A DNA stretch of 64,000 nt. Source: Anaerolineales bacterium. GTDB lineage: Bacteria; Chloroflexota; Anaerolineae; Anaerolineales; Villigracilaceae. The notes beneath the pieces were generated by a model. It ran no database searches and had not been told where the DNA came from. It saw nothing but the letters and a program-made list of their open reading frames with translations. The stretch's first letter is position 1. Each line of letters starts with the position of its first letter. Below are positions 8,443 through 16,642 of this stretch, in pieces. The stretch covers positions 62,001-126,000 of the forward strand of contig CP129480.1 in the NCBI GenBank assembly GCA_030583885.1, given 5' to 3'. A program made the position numbers and the translations under genes.

Positions 8443-9698
8443 GGCGTGGGGGTTTCTGTCGATACAGAATCAGGTGTCGGTGAAGCGGGAGGCGCGATGG
8501 GCGTCTGCTCGAGATTCTGCTGGCAACGGCTGACAATTGCATTGGCATTATCCACGGCAAGTTGATCCGATGGGACGCGGGAAATGATCAACTGCGCGAT
8601 CTGCAATGCCTCGCCGCACTGGTTCAGGCGCGCCAGCGCAAGCCCGTAGGTAAAATAATATTCGGCAATGCGGATGCTTGGCACCAGAGTGATGGGCTCA
8701 AGCCGAATGCCATCTTCCGTGAACCCGCCATTAATCACATATTGAAACTGCTCAACCGCTTCGGGCCAGTAATTGTTTCGGTAATACATCACGCCCAGGT
8801 TGCCGCGCAGGTTTGTATCTGCGGGGGAATCTGCCACGGCAGATTCAGCGTATTGCATGGCCTTGCCGTACTCGCCAATGGTGGCATACGTGCGGGACAT
8901 ATACAGGTCCGGCAGGGGGTTCTCCGGGTTAAGCGCGTTGGCGCGCGTGAAAGATTCCACCGCCTTGTCATAAATCCCCAGGATGCGATAGTTGCTTCCC
9001 ATGGAAAGGTGCAGATCCGCGATATTGGCATTGATGGCGATGGCGGCTTCAAACTCGCGCAGGGCTTCCTCGTAGTTCGCTGTGGATTCAAGGATAATAC
9101 CGCGCGCGCGGTGGGTTTCCAGGGTGTTCGGTGCAAGGGCAATGGCAACCTTTGATTCCTCAATGGCTTTTTCAATGCCTTCGAAGGAACCCACCCCGGC
9201 GTTAAAGGAGTTGACGAGAATTTCGACATAATAGGCATGGGCAAGCGCGTTGTTGGGGTCCAGCTCCAGTGCGCGTTTGATGTTGGATTCCGCCTCGAGA
9301 TGTTCTCCTTGAAAACTGAGCGCCCAGGCACGCACGGCATGCGCCATGGAATTGCCGGGGCTGAGTAGCAGCGCGTCCTCCGCGCTGCTTTGCGCCTCCT
9401 TGTACTGGCCTGCAAACACAAGCGTGCGTGCCAGCATCACGTGGACAACCGCGTCATCCGGACGCGAGATGATGGCCTGCCTGTATGCATCGATGGATGG
9501 GAGCAGTTTCCCCTCCTTGAACAATTCATCCGCCTGTGCCACAAACGCCTCGGGCGCAATGGTGGCGGTGGGGGTGGGCACACCCAGCGGCTGAACATCC
9601 GCAATAACGTAGCGGTTTATATATGCGCCTCCCAGCACAAGCAGGCACAGCAGAATAATGCGGAACCAATTCGGCTTGTTCCGCCGTTTTCGGTTCAT
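8439..9698 (-). CDS. Membrane-anchored TPR protein (first of tandem pair)
   Basis: Counted from the ATG at 9698 this protein has 419 residues. One membrane segment (IILLCLLVLGGAYI) lies near the N-terminus, followed by a PTPTAT linker, about eight TPR units (for example SIDAYRQAIISRPDDAVVHVMLA and ALREFEAAIAINANIADLHLSMG) and a Thr/Pro tail. I chose 9698 because AAGGAAG lies upstream. An ATG at 9725 is the alternative; it coincides with the predicted transcription start and would be translated leaderless, adding nine residues. The gene is the first of a two-gene operon with its overlapping paralogue. Confidence 0.82.
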   Translation of the reverse strand: MNRKRRNKPNWFRIILLCLLVLGGAYINRYVIADVQPLGVPTPTATIAPEAFVAQADELFKEGKLLPSIDAYRQAIISRPDDAVVHVMLARTLVFAGQYKEAQSSAEDALLLSPGNSMAHAVRAWALSFQGEHLEAESNIKRALELDPNNALAHAYYVEILVNSFNAGVGSFEGIEKAIEESKVAIALAPNTLETHRARGIILESTANYEEALREFEAAIAINANIADLHLSMGSNYRILGIYDKAVESFTRANALNPENPLPDLYMSRTYATIGEYGKAMQYAESAVADSPADTNLRGNLGVMYYRNNYWPEAVEQFQYVINGGFTEDGIRLEPITLVPSIRIAEYYFTYGLALARLNQCGEALQIAQLIISRVPSDQLAVDNANAIVSRCQQNLEQTPIAPPASPTPDSVSTETPTP

Positions 9699-9731
9699 AC
9701 TCCATTTACTTCCTTTTAGATACATGAATTT

Positions 9732-9761
9732 ATATTACCATCCGCAGGAAAGCATAGTCAA
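9732..9761 (-). promoter_or_regulatory. Sigma-70-type promoter of the TPR operon
   Basis: On the minus strand TTGACT (9756-9761), an 18-bp spacer, then TAATAT (9732-9737). The predicted start is near 9725, exactly at an ATG. Confidence 0.7.
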
Positions 9762-9791
9762 GCAGGGGTAGGTATCTCTAATTTGCTTCTT

Positions 9792-9809
9792 ATGCCCGCT
9801 TTCGGGCAT
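9792..9809. repeat. Perfect hairpin between divergent TPR operon and trmD
   Basis: ATGCCCG, a four-base loop, then CGGGCAT. It lies in the divergent intergenic region upstream of the putative trmD -10 box (TAAAAT, 9819-9824). No T-run follows, so it is not an obvious terminator; a regulatory role is possible but unproven. Confidence 0.5.
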
Positions 9810-9831
9810 GATATATGCTAAAATCGCTTTT

Positions 9832-10590
9832 ATGCAATTCGAGGTATTCACCCTCCTGCCCGAAGCATTCCCCTCCTATCTTGAAACCAGCATCATCAAA
9901 CGCGCCCGCGAACGGGGTCTGATCGACGTGCGCATCCATAACATCCGCGAGTACACGCACGACAGACACCACACCACCGATGACATGCCCTACGGCGGCG
10001 GCGGTGGAATGGTGATGAAACCCGAGCCTGTTTTTGAAGCCGTTGAATCCGTTTTGGGATTGGTTGCGCCTCAGACTCCGCCTGCAGCCACATCAAACAC
10101 CCCGATCATTTTACTCACCCCGCAGGGACGTGTCTTCAACCAGTCCATCGCCCAGGAGCTTTCGGCGCATCCGCGCATTGCCCTGCTGTGCGGACGTTAC
10201 GAAGGCGTGGATGAGCGCATCCGTGAACATCTCGTCACGGACGAAATCTCCATCGGTGATTACGTGCTGACCGGCGGCGAATTGCCTGCACTCATCCTCA
10301 TCGATGCGATTGCCCGTCTGCTGCCCGACGTGCTCGGCGACCCCAGCGGCGCGGAAGATGACTCGCACGCCATGGGCCTGCTCGAATATCCGCACTATAC
10401 CCGTCCACCGGAATTTCGAGACTGGAATGCGCCGGACATCCTGCTCTCCGGCAACCACGGCAAAATCGAAAAATGGCGCCGCGAACAGGCCCTGGAAAGA
10501 ACCTTTCGAAAAAGACCGGATATGCTGGAAAAGGCGGAATTGACAAAGGAAGATTTGAAATTTATTGAAACGTTGAAGAATGAAGGGTAG
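9832..10590 (+). CDS. trmD: tRNA (guanine(37)-N1)-methyltransferase TrmD
   Basis: This 252-residue SPOUT methyltransferase places m1G at position 37 of tRNAs, using SAM bound in a trefoil knot. Signatures are [15 protein letters not shown], the knot region [14 protein letters not shown] and [19 protein letters not shown] chose the ATG at 9832 ([13 protein letters not shown]); a frame starting at 9808 adds non-conserved residues. No Shine-Dalgarno is visible. A TAAAAT at 9819-9824 ends seven bases before the ATG, so a leaderless transcript is plausible. In many bacteria trmD sits with rpsP, rimM and rplS; none of them is next to it here. Confidence 0.95.
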   Translation: MQFEVFTLLPEAFPSYLETSIIKRARERGLIDVRIHNIREYTHDRHHTTDDMPYGGGGGMVMKPEPVFEAVESVLGLVAPQTPPAATSNTPIILLTPQGRVFNQSIAQELSAHPRIALLCGRYEGVDERIREHLVTDEISIGDYVLTGGELPALILIDAIARLLPDVLGDPSGAEDDSHAMGLLEYPHYTRPPEFRDWNAPDILLSGNHGKIEKWRREQALERTFRKRPDMLEKAELTKEDLKFIETLKNEG

Positions 10591-10662
10591 AACGTTGGAA
10601 GGCAAAAAGGTTGGCAACAAAACCTGCAAACCTTGAATTTGTAAACCCACACGGAGGAACTT

Positions 10663-11952
10663 ATGTCAGCACGCTTGAACTATGGCAAGACCTTCCTGCT
10701 CGGCTTTGGCTTTTTTGGCGTCAGCGTTATCTGGGGCGTATACAACGCCTTCGTCCCCATTTTCCTGGCCGATAAATTTGGGCTGGCGCCCGCCATCATC
10801 GGCTTTTTCATGACGCTGGATAACATCGCGGCATTGCTCATCCAGCCGCCCGTCGGGGCCTGGTCAGACCGCCTGCGCACGCCGTGGGGTCGGCGCATCC
10901 CGTTCATCATCTTCGGCGCACCGGTCACGGCGATTGCATTCGGGCTGATTCCACTCGCGGCAGCGCTTCCGCTCTTCGTCGCCTGCACCAGCACCATGCT
11001 GCTCAGCGCCGCATTGTGGCGCACCCCCGTCGTCGCGCTCATGCCGGATATCACCCCGTCGAAATTCCGCTCGCAGGCGAATGGCATCATCAACTTCATG
11101 GGCGGGATCGGCGCCATCGTCGCCCTGCAGACCGGCGGCATTCTCTACAAATTGAGTCCAAATTTCCCGTTCTGGCTTGGCTCCGCGCTGGCCGTCATTG
11201 CCGCGCTGATCGTTTTCATCTTCATCAAGGAACCAAGGGAATACGAAGATACCGAACCCACCGAACAGCCGAGTATGATCGCCAGCCTGAAGGAAGTGGT
11301 CAACGACCCCGATAAAAGCGGACTGCGCATCCTGCTTGCCATCTTCTTCTGGTTCATCGGCTTCTCGGCGGTCGAAACCTTCTTCACACTCTACGCCAAG
11401 AACCATCTCGGCTTGAACGAAGGCGACGGCGCAACCCTGCTTTCAGTACTGCCCTTATTCTTTGTGCTGGCTGCGATTCCATCAGGATACGTAGCCGGCA
11501 AGATCGGGCGGCGCACCACCATATTGATCGGCCTGATCGCGATTACCATCATGCTCATCCTGCTTTATGTCACGCCGGCCGGCGCCCTGCTGACGGGCAT
11601 TGCCCCCCTGCCTCTGGTCGGCATCCCGCTCGTGGAAGGCGGCGCGCGCATGCTCACTCTCGCAGGGGTGTTCCTGATCCTCGGCGGCATCGGCTGGGCG
11701 TTCATCAACATCAACTCCCTGCCCATGATCGTGGACCTGACCAGCGCAGCACGTATCGGTACGTTCACCGGTTTGTACTACCTCTTTTCCACTTTCTCCG
11801 CCATTGTCGGTCCAAACGTGAACGGCTGGGCAGTTCAATTGACAGGCGGCGATTACAATACCATCATGATCATCGCGCCGGTCTTCATGATGATCGCATT
11901 CTGGCTGATGGTCGGTGTGAAGCGTGGTGAAGCAGTGACGGGTTCGGAGTAA
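10663..11952 (+). CDS. MFS transporter, SLC45/sucrose-symporter-like
   Basis: This 429-residue polytopic protein has about 12 membrane segments. The loop after TM2 reads GAWSDRLRTPWGRRIPFI, and the TM4-5 region reads ALMPDITPSKFRSQANGIINFMGGIG. Both are typical of the SLC45/sucrose:proton symporter-like branch of the major facilitator superfamily, so a sugar or glycoside is the likely substrate (inference). GGAGG lies five bases before the ATG. The BMP lipoprotein gene follows after only 15 bases, suggesting co-transcription of a sugar transporter with a nucleoside-binding protein. Confidence 0.85.
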   Translation: MSARLNYGKTFLLGFGFFGVSVIWGVYNAFVPIFLADKFGLAPAIIGFFMTLDNIAALLIQPPVGAWSDRLRTPWGRRIPFIIFGAPVTAIAFGLIPLAAALPLFVACTSTMLLSAALWRTPVVALMPDITPSKFRSQANGIINFMGGIGAIVALQTGGILYKLSPNFPFWLGSALAVIAALIVFIFIKEPREYEDTEPTEQPSMIASLKEVVNDPDKSGLRILLAIFFWFIGFSAVETFFTLYAKNHLGLNEGDGATLLSVLPLFFVLAAIPSGYVAGKIGRRTTILIGLIAITIMLILLYVTPAGALLTGIAPLPLVGIPLVEGGARMLTLAGVFLILGGIGWAFININSLPMIVDLTSAARIGTFTGLYYLFSTFSAIVGPNVNGWAVQLTGGDYNTIMIIAPVFMMIAFWLMVGVKRGEAVTGSE

Positions 11953-11967
11953 CGAATACCAGGTACC

Positions 11968-12975
11968 GTGGCACGCATTCCGTATTTCATTCCTCCGGCG
12001 ATTGCCTGTCTGGCCCTCTCAGCCTGCATGCAATCGCCGGATTGTTTTCGGCAGGATGTCTTTTGTGCCGCACTGGTGACAGACACACTCGGCATCAAAG
12101 ATCACGGTATCAATCAGGATGCATGGGCCGGGCTGCAGCAAGCCAGCACGCATGGATCGACAGATCATATCGCGAACATCGAATCTGTTGGAGCCCGCGA
12201 TTACGAAAAGAACATTGCCTACTTTGCGGACAAAGGCTATGACCTCATCATCACGGCAGGCGTTGGGATGCGCGACGAAACGCTTCAAGCCGCGGACCGT
12301 TATCCTGATTCTGTTTTCATCAGCATCAACCAGGACCAGAGAGAAGCACGCCCAAATCTCATTCCCATCTCATTCGCGGAAGACCAGATGGGATTTCTTG
12401 CCGGGGCGCTGGCGGCGCGGCTGACAAAAACGGGCGTGGTCGCCGGGGTGTGCGAGACATCCGGTATTGACTCGCTGTGGCGGTATTGCGAGGGGTTTCG
12501 GGCCGGTGCAGAGCACATTAACGGAGATATCAAAGTCCTGATCGCCTATCGCGATGACGGAGACCGCGAAAAGTTATTCATCGACGAGGCTTGGGGATAT
12601 GAAAATGCGAACAAGCTCATCTTTCGCGGTGCAGATGTGATCTTTGCAGCAGGCGGCGCGACCGGGCAGGGCGCGTTGCGCGCGGCAACGGAGGCGGCCA
12701 TCCCTGCGATAGGGACGGAACGGGATCAGGCGGCGGCGCTGGGAGAATCAGGTTCAGGCGTGGTTACCTCCATCCTGGGACGGACCAGTTTTGAGGTCCA
12801 GGAAGTGATGCGCTTGATGAAGGATGGAAACGTCCCTGAGCCGAGGAGGGGCCAATTTTGGTATGTGTCATTGAGCCAAAAATTCCCGGAAAGCTTAAAA
12901 AACGAGATGGATTCCATGCTTTTTGAGCTGTGGATTGGGGAAATTAAGACGAATGTCACTCTTAAAAAACCTTAA
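11968..12975 (+). CDS. BMP-family (Med/PnrA-like) lipoprotein, diverged copy
   Basis: This 335-residue protein starts at GTG 11968 and has a signal peptide with lipobox LALSAC (C20). The body matches the BMP family of periplasmic-binding-like lipoproteins (AALVTDTLGIKDHGINQDAWAGLQ, GYDLIITAGVGMRDET, FLAGALAARLTKTGVVAGVCE, FAAGGATGQGAL). Such proteins bind purine nucleosides for ABC import. It resembles the next gene but lacks the long Thr/Pro/Glu linker, and many ligand-loop residues differ, so it may bind a different nucleoside or act as a sensor (inference). It lies 15 bases after the MFS gene and before a separate promoter. Confidence 0.85.
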   Translation: MARIPYFIPPAIACLALSACMQSPDCFRQDVFCAALVTDTLGIKDHGINQDAWAGLQQASTHGSTDHIANIESVGARDYEKNIAYFADKGYDLIITAGVGMRDETLQAADRYPDSVFISINQDQREARPNLIPISFAEDQMGFLAGALAARLTKTGVVAGVCETSGIDSLWRYCEGFRAGAEHINGDIKVLIAYRDDGDREKLFIDEAWGYENANKLIFRGADVIFAAGGATGQGALRAATEAAIPAIGTERDQAAALGESGSGVVTSILGRTSFEVQEVMRLMKDGNVPEPRRGQFWYVSLSQKFPESLKNEMDSMLFELWIGEIKTNVTLKKP

Positions 12976-12987
12976 CAAACTACGGTC

Positions 12988-13016
12988 TTGCACAAAGGAT
13001 GGAGAAGATTTATACT
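12988..13016 (+). promoter_or_regulatory. Sigma-70-type promoter of the BMP/ABC transporter operon
   Basis: TTGCAC (12988-12993), a 17-bp spacer, then TATACT (13011-13016). The predicted start near 13023 gives a leader of about 60 bases before the ATG at 13086. Confidence 0.7.
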
Positions 13017-13029
13017 TGCAAAGTCGTAA

Positions 13030-13080
13030 GGCTGCGCCCATTGGGCGAGCCTAAAAATCTTTACTCTTCTAGAGGAGAAG
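13030..13080 (+). promoter_or_regulatory. Structured 5' leader with two hairpins before the BMP lipoprotein gene
   Basis: Hairpin 1 (13030-13051) pairs GGCT and CGCCC with GGGCG and AGCC, with one bulged G and a three-base loop. Hairpin 2 (13066-13080) pairs CTTCT with AGAAG, and its loop and 3' arm contain the Shine-Dalgarno AGGAG (13073-13077). Translation control by the second hairpin is conceivable. I see no match to the purine riboswitch core, so no riboswitch class is assigned. Confidence 0.4.
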
Positions 13081-13085
13081 AAAAA

Positions 13086-14234
13086 ATGAAAAAGCTTTAC
13101 TATGTTATGGCCCTATTGATCGTCGCTTCGATGATCCTTGCGGCTTGCGGTGGAGGAACGCCTGCCACCGAGGCCCCAGAGGTGGAACAGCCCGCCGCAA
13201 CCGAAGCCCCTGCGGTTGTGGAACCGCCTGTCATGGAAGTCACCGTTGATGATTGTGCAAAGGCTGAAGTGCTCTGCGTGGGTCTCGTGACCGACGTGGG
13301 CAAGGTCAATGACAAGTCCTTCAACCAGTCAGCCTGGGAAGGCGTTTTGAAGTCCCAGGAAGATGGTGTGGCCGACCTCATCCAGTTCATCGAGACCGCC
13401 GATGCGAAAGACTATGCCAAGAATATTGCCCAATTTGCCGACAATGGCTTCGATGTCATCGTGACGGTTGGTTTTGGTCTTGGCGAAGCCACGGACCTCG
13501 CCGCCCTTGAATACCCGGATGTCTGGTTCATTGGCGTGGATCAGTTCCAGGCTTGGGAATACGATGGCGACCCCAGCACGGACATCCCCAACGTTTCCGG
13601 CCTCAACTTCCCTGAGGACAATGCCGGCTTCCTCGTCGGTGCACTTGCGGCGATGATGTCTGAAAGCAATGTGATCGGCGCCGTCTGCGGTACGGATGTG
13701 GTGCCTCCCGTTTGGCGCTTTGGTGAAGGCTACAAGGCTGGTGCTGCGTATGCGGATGCCGCCATGGGCACCACCACCAATGTGTTGGTTGTGTATCACA
13801 GCGATGTCGGATTCGACAAGACCTTCACGGATCCCGAATGGGGCGCACAGACCGCCAAGTCCATGATGGACCAGGGCGCGGATTCGATCTTTGGCTGCGG
13901 CGGCATCACCGGTAACGGCGCCATCACTGCCGCTGCCCAGGCTGGCGCCTACGCCATCGGCGTGGACACCGACCAGTACTTCACCCTGCCGGAAGCCGCT
14001 CCCCGCATGCTCTCCAGCGCGATGAAGCTCATCACCCCCGGTGTTGCCGAGTTGATCGCCGCGGTGAAGGATGGAACCAGCAAGGCTGGCAACGTGATCG
14101 GCGACGCTGGCTACGCTCCGTACCACGATCTTGACGGTGAAGTTCCCGCCGAAGTCAAAGCCAAGATGGAAGAGATTAACGCTGGCCTGCTGGATGGCAC
14201 CATCCTGACCAACGTTCCCCCTGTAAAACCGTAG
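13086..14234 (+). CDS. BMP-family nucleoside-binding lipoprotein of ABC importer
   Basis: This 382-residue protein starts at ATG 13086 (AGGAG eight bases upstream; the frame back to 12999 covers the promoter and is rejected). It has a signal peptide with lipobox ILAAC, a Thr/Pro/Glu linker (about 25-55) and a BMP domain: ALCVGLVTD-type strand, DKSFNQSAWEGV, NGFDVIVTVGFGLGEAT, FLVGALAAMMSESNVIGAVCG, SIFGCGGITGNGAI. The role is capture of nucleosides outside the membrane and delivery to the permeases encoded next. A strong hairpin between this gene and the first permease probably makes the binding protein more abundant than the membrane parts. Confidence 0.92.
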   Translation: MKKLYYVMALLIVASMILAACGGGTPATEAPEVEQPAATEAPAVVEPPVMEVTVDDCAKAEVLCVGLVTDVGKVNDKSFNQSAWEGVLKSQEDGVADLIQFIETADAKDYAKNIAQFADNGFDVIVTVGFGLGEATDLAALEYPDVWFIGVDQFQAWEYDGDPSTDIPNVSGLNFPEDNAGFLVGALAAMMSESNVIGAVCGTDVVPPVWRFGEGYKAGAAYADAAMGTTTNVLVVYHSDVGFDKTFTDPEWGAQTAKSMMDQGADSIFGCGGITGNGAITAAAQAGAYAIGVDTDQYFTLPEAAPRMLSSAMKLITPGVAELIAAVKDGTSKAGNVIGDAGYAPYHDLDGEVPAEVKAKMEEINAGLLDGTILTNVPPVKP

Positions 14235-14253
14235 CTCCATTTTCACATATAAC

Positions 14254-14287
14254 AAAAAGGAGAGAGGCGCAAGTCTCTCTCCTTTTT
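14254..14287 (+). terminator. Terminator/attenuator between binding protein and permease genes
   Basis: A 13-bp stem (14254-14266 with 14275-14287; core GGAGAGAG/CTCTCTCC) has an eight-base loop and ends in a T run. A weaker promoter follows at 14319-14348. Confidence 0.8.
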
Positions 14288-14318
14288 ATTTTGATGGCAC
14301 TCTGCCCTTTCCAAAACC

Positions 14319-14348
14319 TTGGATTGCGCACATCTTGTTTGATATAAT
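14319..14348 (+). promoter_or_regulatory. Possible internal promoter before the permease genes
   Basis: A perfect TATAAT (14343-14348) is preceded at 18 bp by a weak TTGGAT (14319-14324). It would drive the permease-permease-ATPase genes independently of the attenuator. Confidence 0.45.
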
Positions 14349-14383
14349 TGCCTGACAATCAACAGGTTCCACCGGAGCGAAGG

Positions 14384-15511
14384 ATGCAATCTGAAAAGCA
14401 ATCGAATTCTCCAATCAAGAAAATCCTGCAATCAATCTCAGATGCAAGTTTGGTCCCATTTCTTGCCATTCTGACTGCAGTTGTTTTTGGCGGGATTATC
14501 ATCAAGCTGGCCGGGGGGGATCCCGTGATGGCATACAAAGGTCTCATTGAAGGGTCACTTGGTTCAAAGAAAGCATTGAGCGAAACCACTGTTTGGGCGA
14601 CCCCGTATATCTTCGCCGGCCTGGCTGTGGCACTGGCATTCAAAGGCGGCCTGTTCAATATCGGTGCAGAGGGACAGCTTGCTGTCGGTGCGGTTTTTTC
14701 AGCCCTGATCGGGTATGCCCTGCCGGAGTGGCTCGGCTTTGACCTGCCTGCCATTATCCACGTTCCACTGGCTGTTCTTTTTGGCATGCTCATGGGCGGC
14801 GTATGGGCGGGCATTGTCGGCTGGCTAAAAGCATACACGGGCGGACACGAAGTCATCAACACCATTATGATGAACTACATTGCCTTGAATACAACATCCT
14901 TCCTTTTGAATGGGATCATGAAAGACAGAAGTCCCACCAATGTGATCGCGCGTACTCCTTTGATCGCAGAAAGCGCGCGCATCCCCCCCATTTTTGAGGG
15001 TCTGCGGATGCACTGGGGTTTTATCCTTGCCCTGCTGGTTGCAATCCTGATCTGGTGGCTATTAGCAAAAACAACCCTGGGATTTCAGATCCGCACGGTC
15101 GGTTTAAATCCGGATGCCGCGAAATATGCAGGGATGAATGTCAAACGCATTATCATTCTTACGATGGCACTTTCAGGGATGCTTGCAGGGCTGGCAGGTT
15201 CCATTGAGGTGACCGGCTTGAACTACCGCCATGAACTTGGCTTTTCAATTGGATATGGGTTTGACGCCATCGCAATTGCATTGCTTGGAAAATCCCATCC
15301 GCTTGGCGTTGTGCTGGCATCCTTCCTTTTTGCGGCAATGCGCAACGGGGCCACGCGGATGCAATTCCTCACGCAATTGCCGGTGGATCTGATCTCCATG
15401 ATCCAGGCGTTGATCCTGCTCCTGGTTGCGGCAGATGCCATCGTACGCTATATCTATCGAATTAAATCCAAAGGCGAGCGCGTTGTGCTCACCCGCGGCT
15501 GGGGAGGCTAG
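14384..15511 (+). CDS. Nucleoside ABC transporter permease (YufP-like)
   Basis: This 375-residue polytopic permease belongs to the branched-chain/ribose-type family (BPD_transp_2). It starts at ATG 14384, since GGAG lies seven bases upstream; the TTG at 14348 overlaps the -10 box. Signatures include LAGGDPVMAYKGLIEG, FNIGAEGQLAVGAVFSALIGY, GGHEVINTIMMNYIAL and IRTVGLNPDAAKYAGMNVKR. It forms the membrane channel with the next gene product, nine bases downstream. Confidence 0.9.
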   Translation: MQSEKQSNSPIKKILQSISDASLVPFLAILTAVVFGGIIIKLAGGDPVMAYKGLIEGSLGSKKALSETTVWATPYIFAGLAVALAFKGGLFNIGAEGQLAVGAVFSALIGYALPEWLGFDLPAIIHVPLAVLFGMLMGGVWAGIVGWLKAYTGGHEVINTIMMNYIALNTTSFLLNGIMKDRSPTNVIARTPLIAESARIPPIFEGLRMHWGFILALLVAILIWWLLAKTTLGFQIRTVGLNPDAAKYAGMNVKRIIILTMALSGMLAGLAGSIEVTGLNYRHELGFSIGYGFDAIAIALLGKSHPLGVVLASFLFAAMRNGATRMQFLTQLPVDLISMIQALILLLVAADAIVRYIYRIKSKGERVVLTRGWGG

Positions 15512-15520
15512 GAGAACAAC

Positions 15521-16633
15521 ATGGATTGGAAACGTTTTGGTTTCATCGCTCTCATTATCATTGTTCTTTTTGGGATCGTTGTCCTGATCGGTCAGGCCAA
15601 ACAGCCGCCCATCCTGATCATAACCAGCATGCTGGCGACGACCATCGCAGTTGCAACACCGCTCACATTAGGCGCGCTCTCCGGAGTGTTTTGCGAACGC
15701 TCAGGCGTGGTCAACATCGGCATTGAAGGCATGATGCTCTCATCCGCCTTCTTTGGCTGGATCGGCGCCATCTACATGTTCCATCTCTTTGGTTTTGGTA
15801 TCAGTACCAGCATCTACCTGGGTGTCGTCTTTGCAGTCATTGCCGGCGGGTTGATGGGACTGCTTCATGCAGTGCTTTCCATCACCTATAAAGTGGACCA
15901 GATTATTGGCGGCACGGTTATCAACATCCTGGCAATCGGGTTGACCGGCTTTCTAAACCGCCAGTTATTCTTTGGGAAAACCAGCACCTTTGGAGGGAAT
16001 ATCCCAAATTCTCCCGGCGTTTTACCCACCCTCCATGTACCCATCACGGAAATATTCTCCCCCCTTTGTGGCGTATCCGAATCCTGCCTGCAGGCCGTAA
16101 CAGCCATCAACCGCGTGTTTGACCAGAAGCCCATTGCCATCAGCGCCATCCTGCTGGTGTTCATTTCCCATTATGTACTGTTCAATACGCGCTGGGGCCT
16201 GCGTACCCGCGCGGTAGGCGAACACCCCAAAGCCGCGGATACGGTTGGAATCAATGTTGCTAAAATGCGCTATGCCAACGTCATCATCGGCGGCATGTTC
16301 GCCGGGCTGGCAGGCGCATACTTCACCATTGAATCCGTGCCCTCCTTTGAACCCCTGCTGACGAACGGACGCGGTTTCATATCCCTGGCGGCGATGATCT
16401 TCGGGAACTGGACCCCCATCGGAGCATGGGCAGCGTCGCTCGTTTTTGGGGCGGCCCAGGCATTAAATATTAATCTGCAGATCTTCCGCGACGTCATCCC
16501 TCCGCAATGGGCATTCCTGCAACAGTCCTATATTGTCGGCCTAACGCCGTACATCCTCACCATGTTCATCCTGACGGGCATTATTGGTAAAACCACACCG
16601 CCCGCCGCGGATGGCGTTCCATACGAGAAATAA
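15521..16633 (+). CDS. Nucleoside ABC transporter permease (YufQ-like)
   Basis: The second permease subunit has 370 residues. AGGAG precedes the ATG. Key stretches are GALSGVFCERSGVVNIGIEGMM, ITYKVDQIIGGTVINILAIGLTG and LRTRAVGEHPKAADTVGINVAKMR, all characteristic of the partner of the BMP-type ABC permeases. The ATPase gene follows after nine bases. Gene order binding protein, permease, permease, ATPase matches a purine nucleoside importer module, although other orders are common in the family. Confidence 0.9.
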   Translation: MDWKRFGFIALIIIVLFGIVVLIGQAKQPPILIITSMLATTIAVATPLTLGALSGVFCERSGVVNIGIEGMMLSSAFFGWIGAIYMFHLFGFGISTSIYLGVVFAVIAGGLMGLLHAVLSITYKVDQIIGGTVINILAIGLTGFLNRQLFFGKTSTFGGNIPNSPGVLPTLHVPITEIFSPLCGVSESCLQAVTAINRVFDQKPIAISAILLVFISHYVLFNTRWGLRTRAVGEHPKAADTVGINVAKMRYANVIIGGMFAGLAGAYFTIESVPSFEPLLTNGRGFISLAAMIFGNWTPIGAWAASLVFGAAQALNINLQIFRDVIPPQWAFLQQSYIVGLTPYILTMFILTGIIGKTTPPAADGVPYEK

Positions 16634-16642
16634 GAGGCGGAT

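Noticed and set aside
13030..13080. Leader considered as a purine or other known riboswitch
   Set aside because: The conserved purine-riboswitch core and three-way junction are not present; only two simple hairpins are seen.
13329..14255. Long minus-strand frame antisense to the BMP lipoprotein (308 codons)
   Set aside because: The plus-strand frame has a signal peptide, lipobox and family motifs; the antisense product has none.
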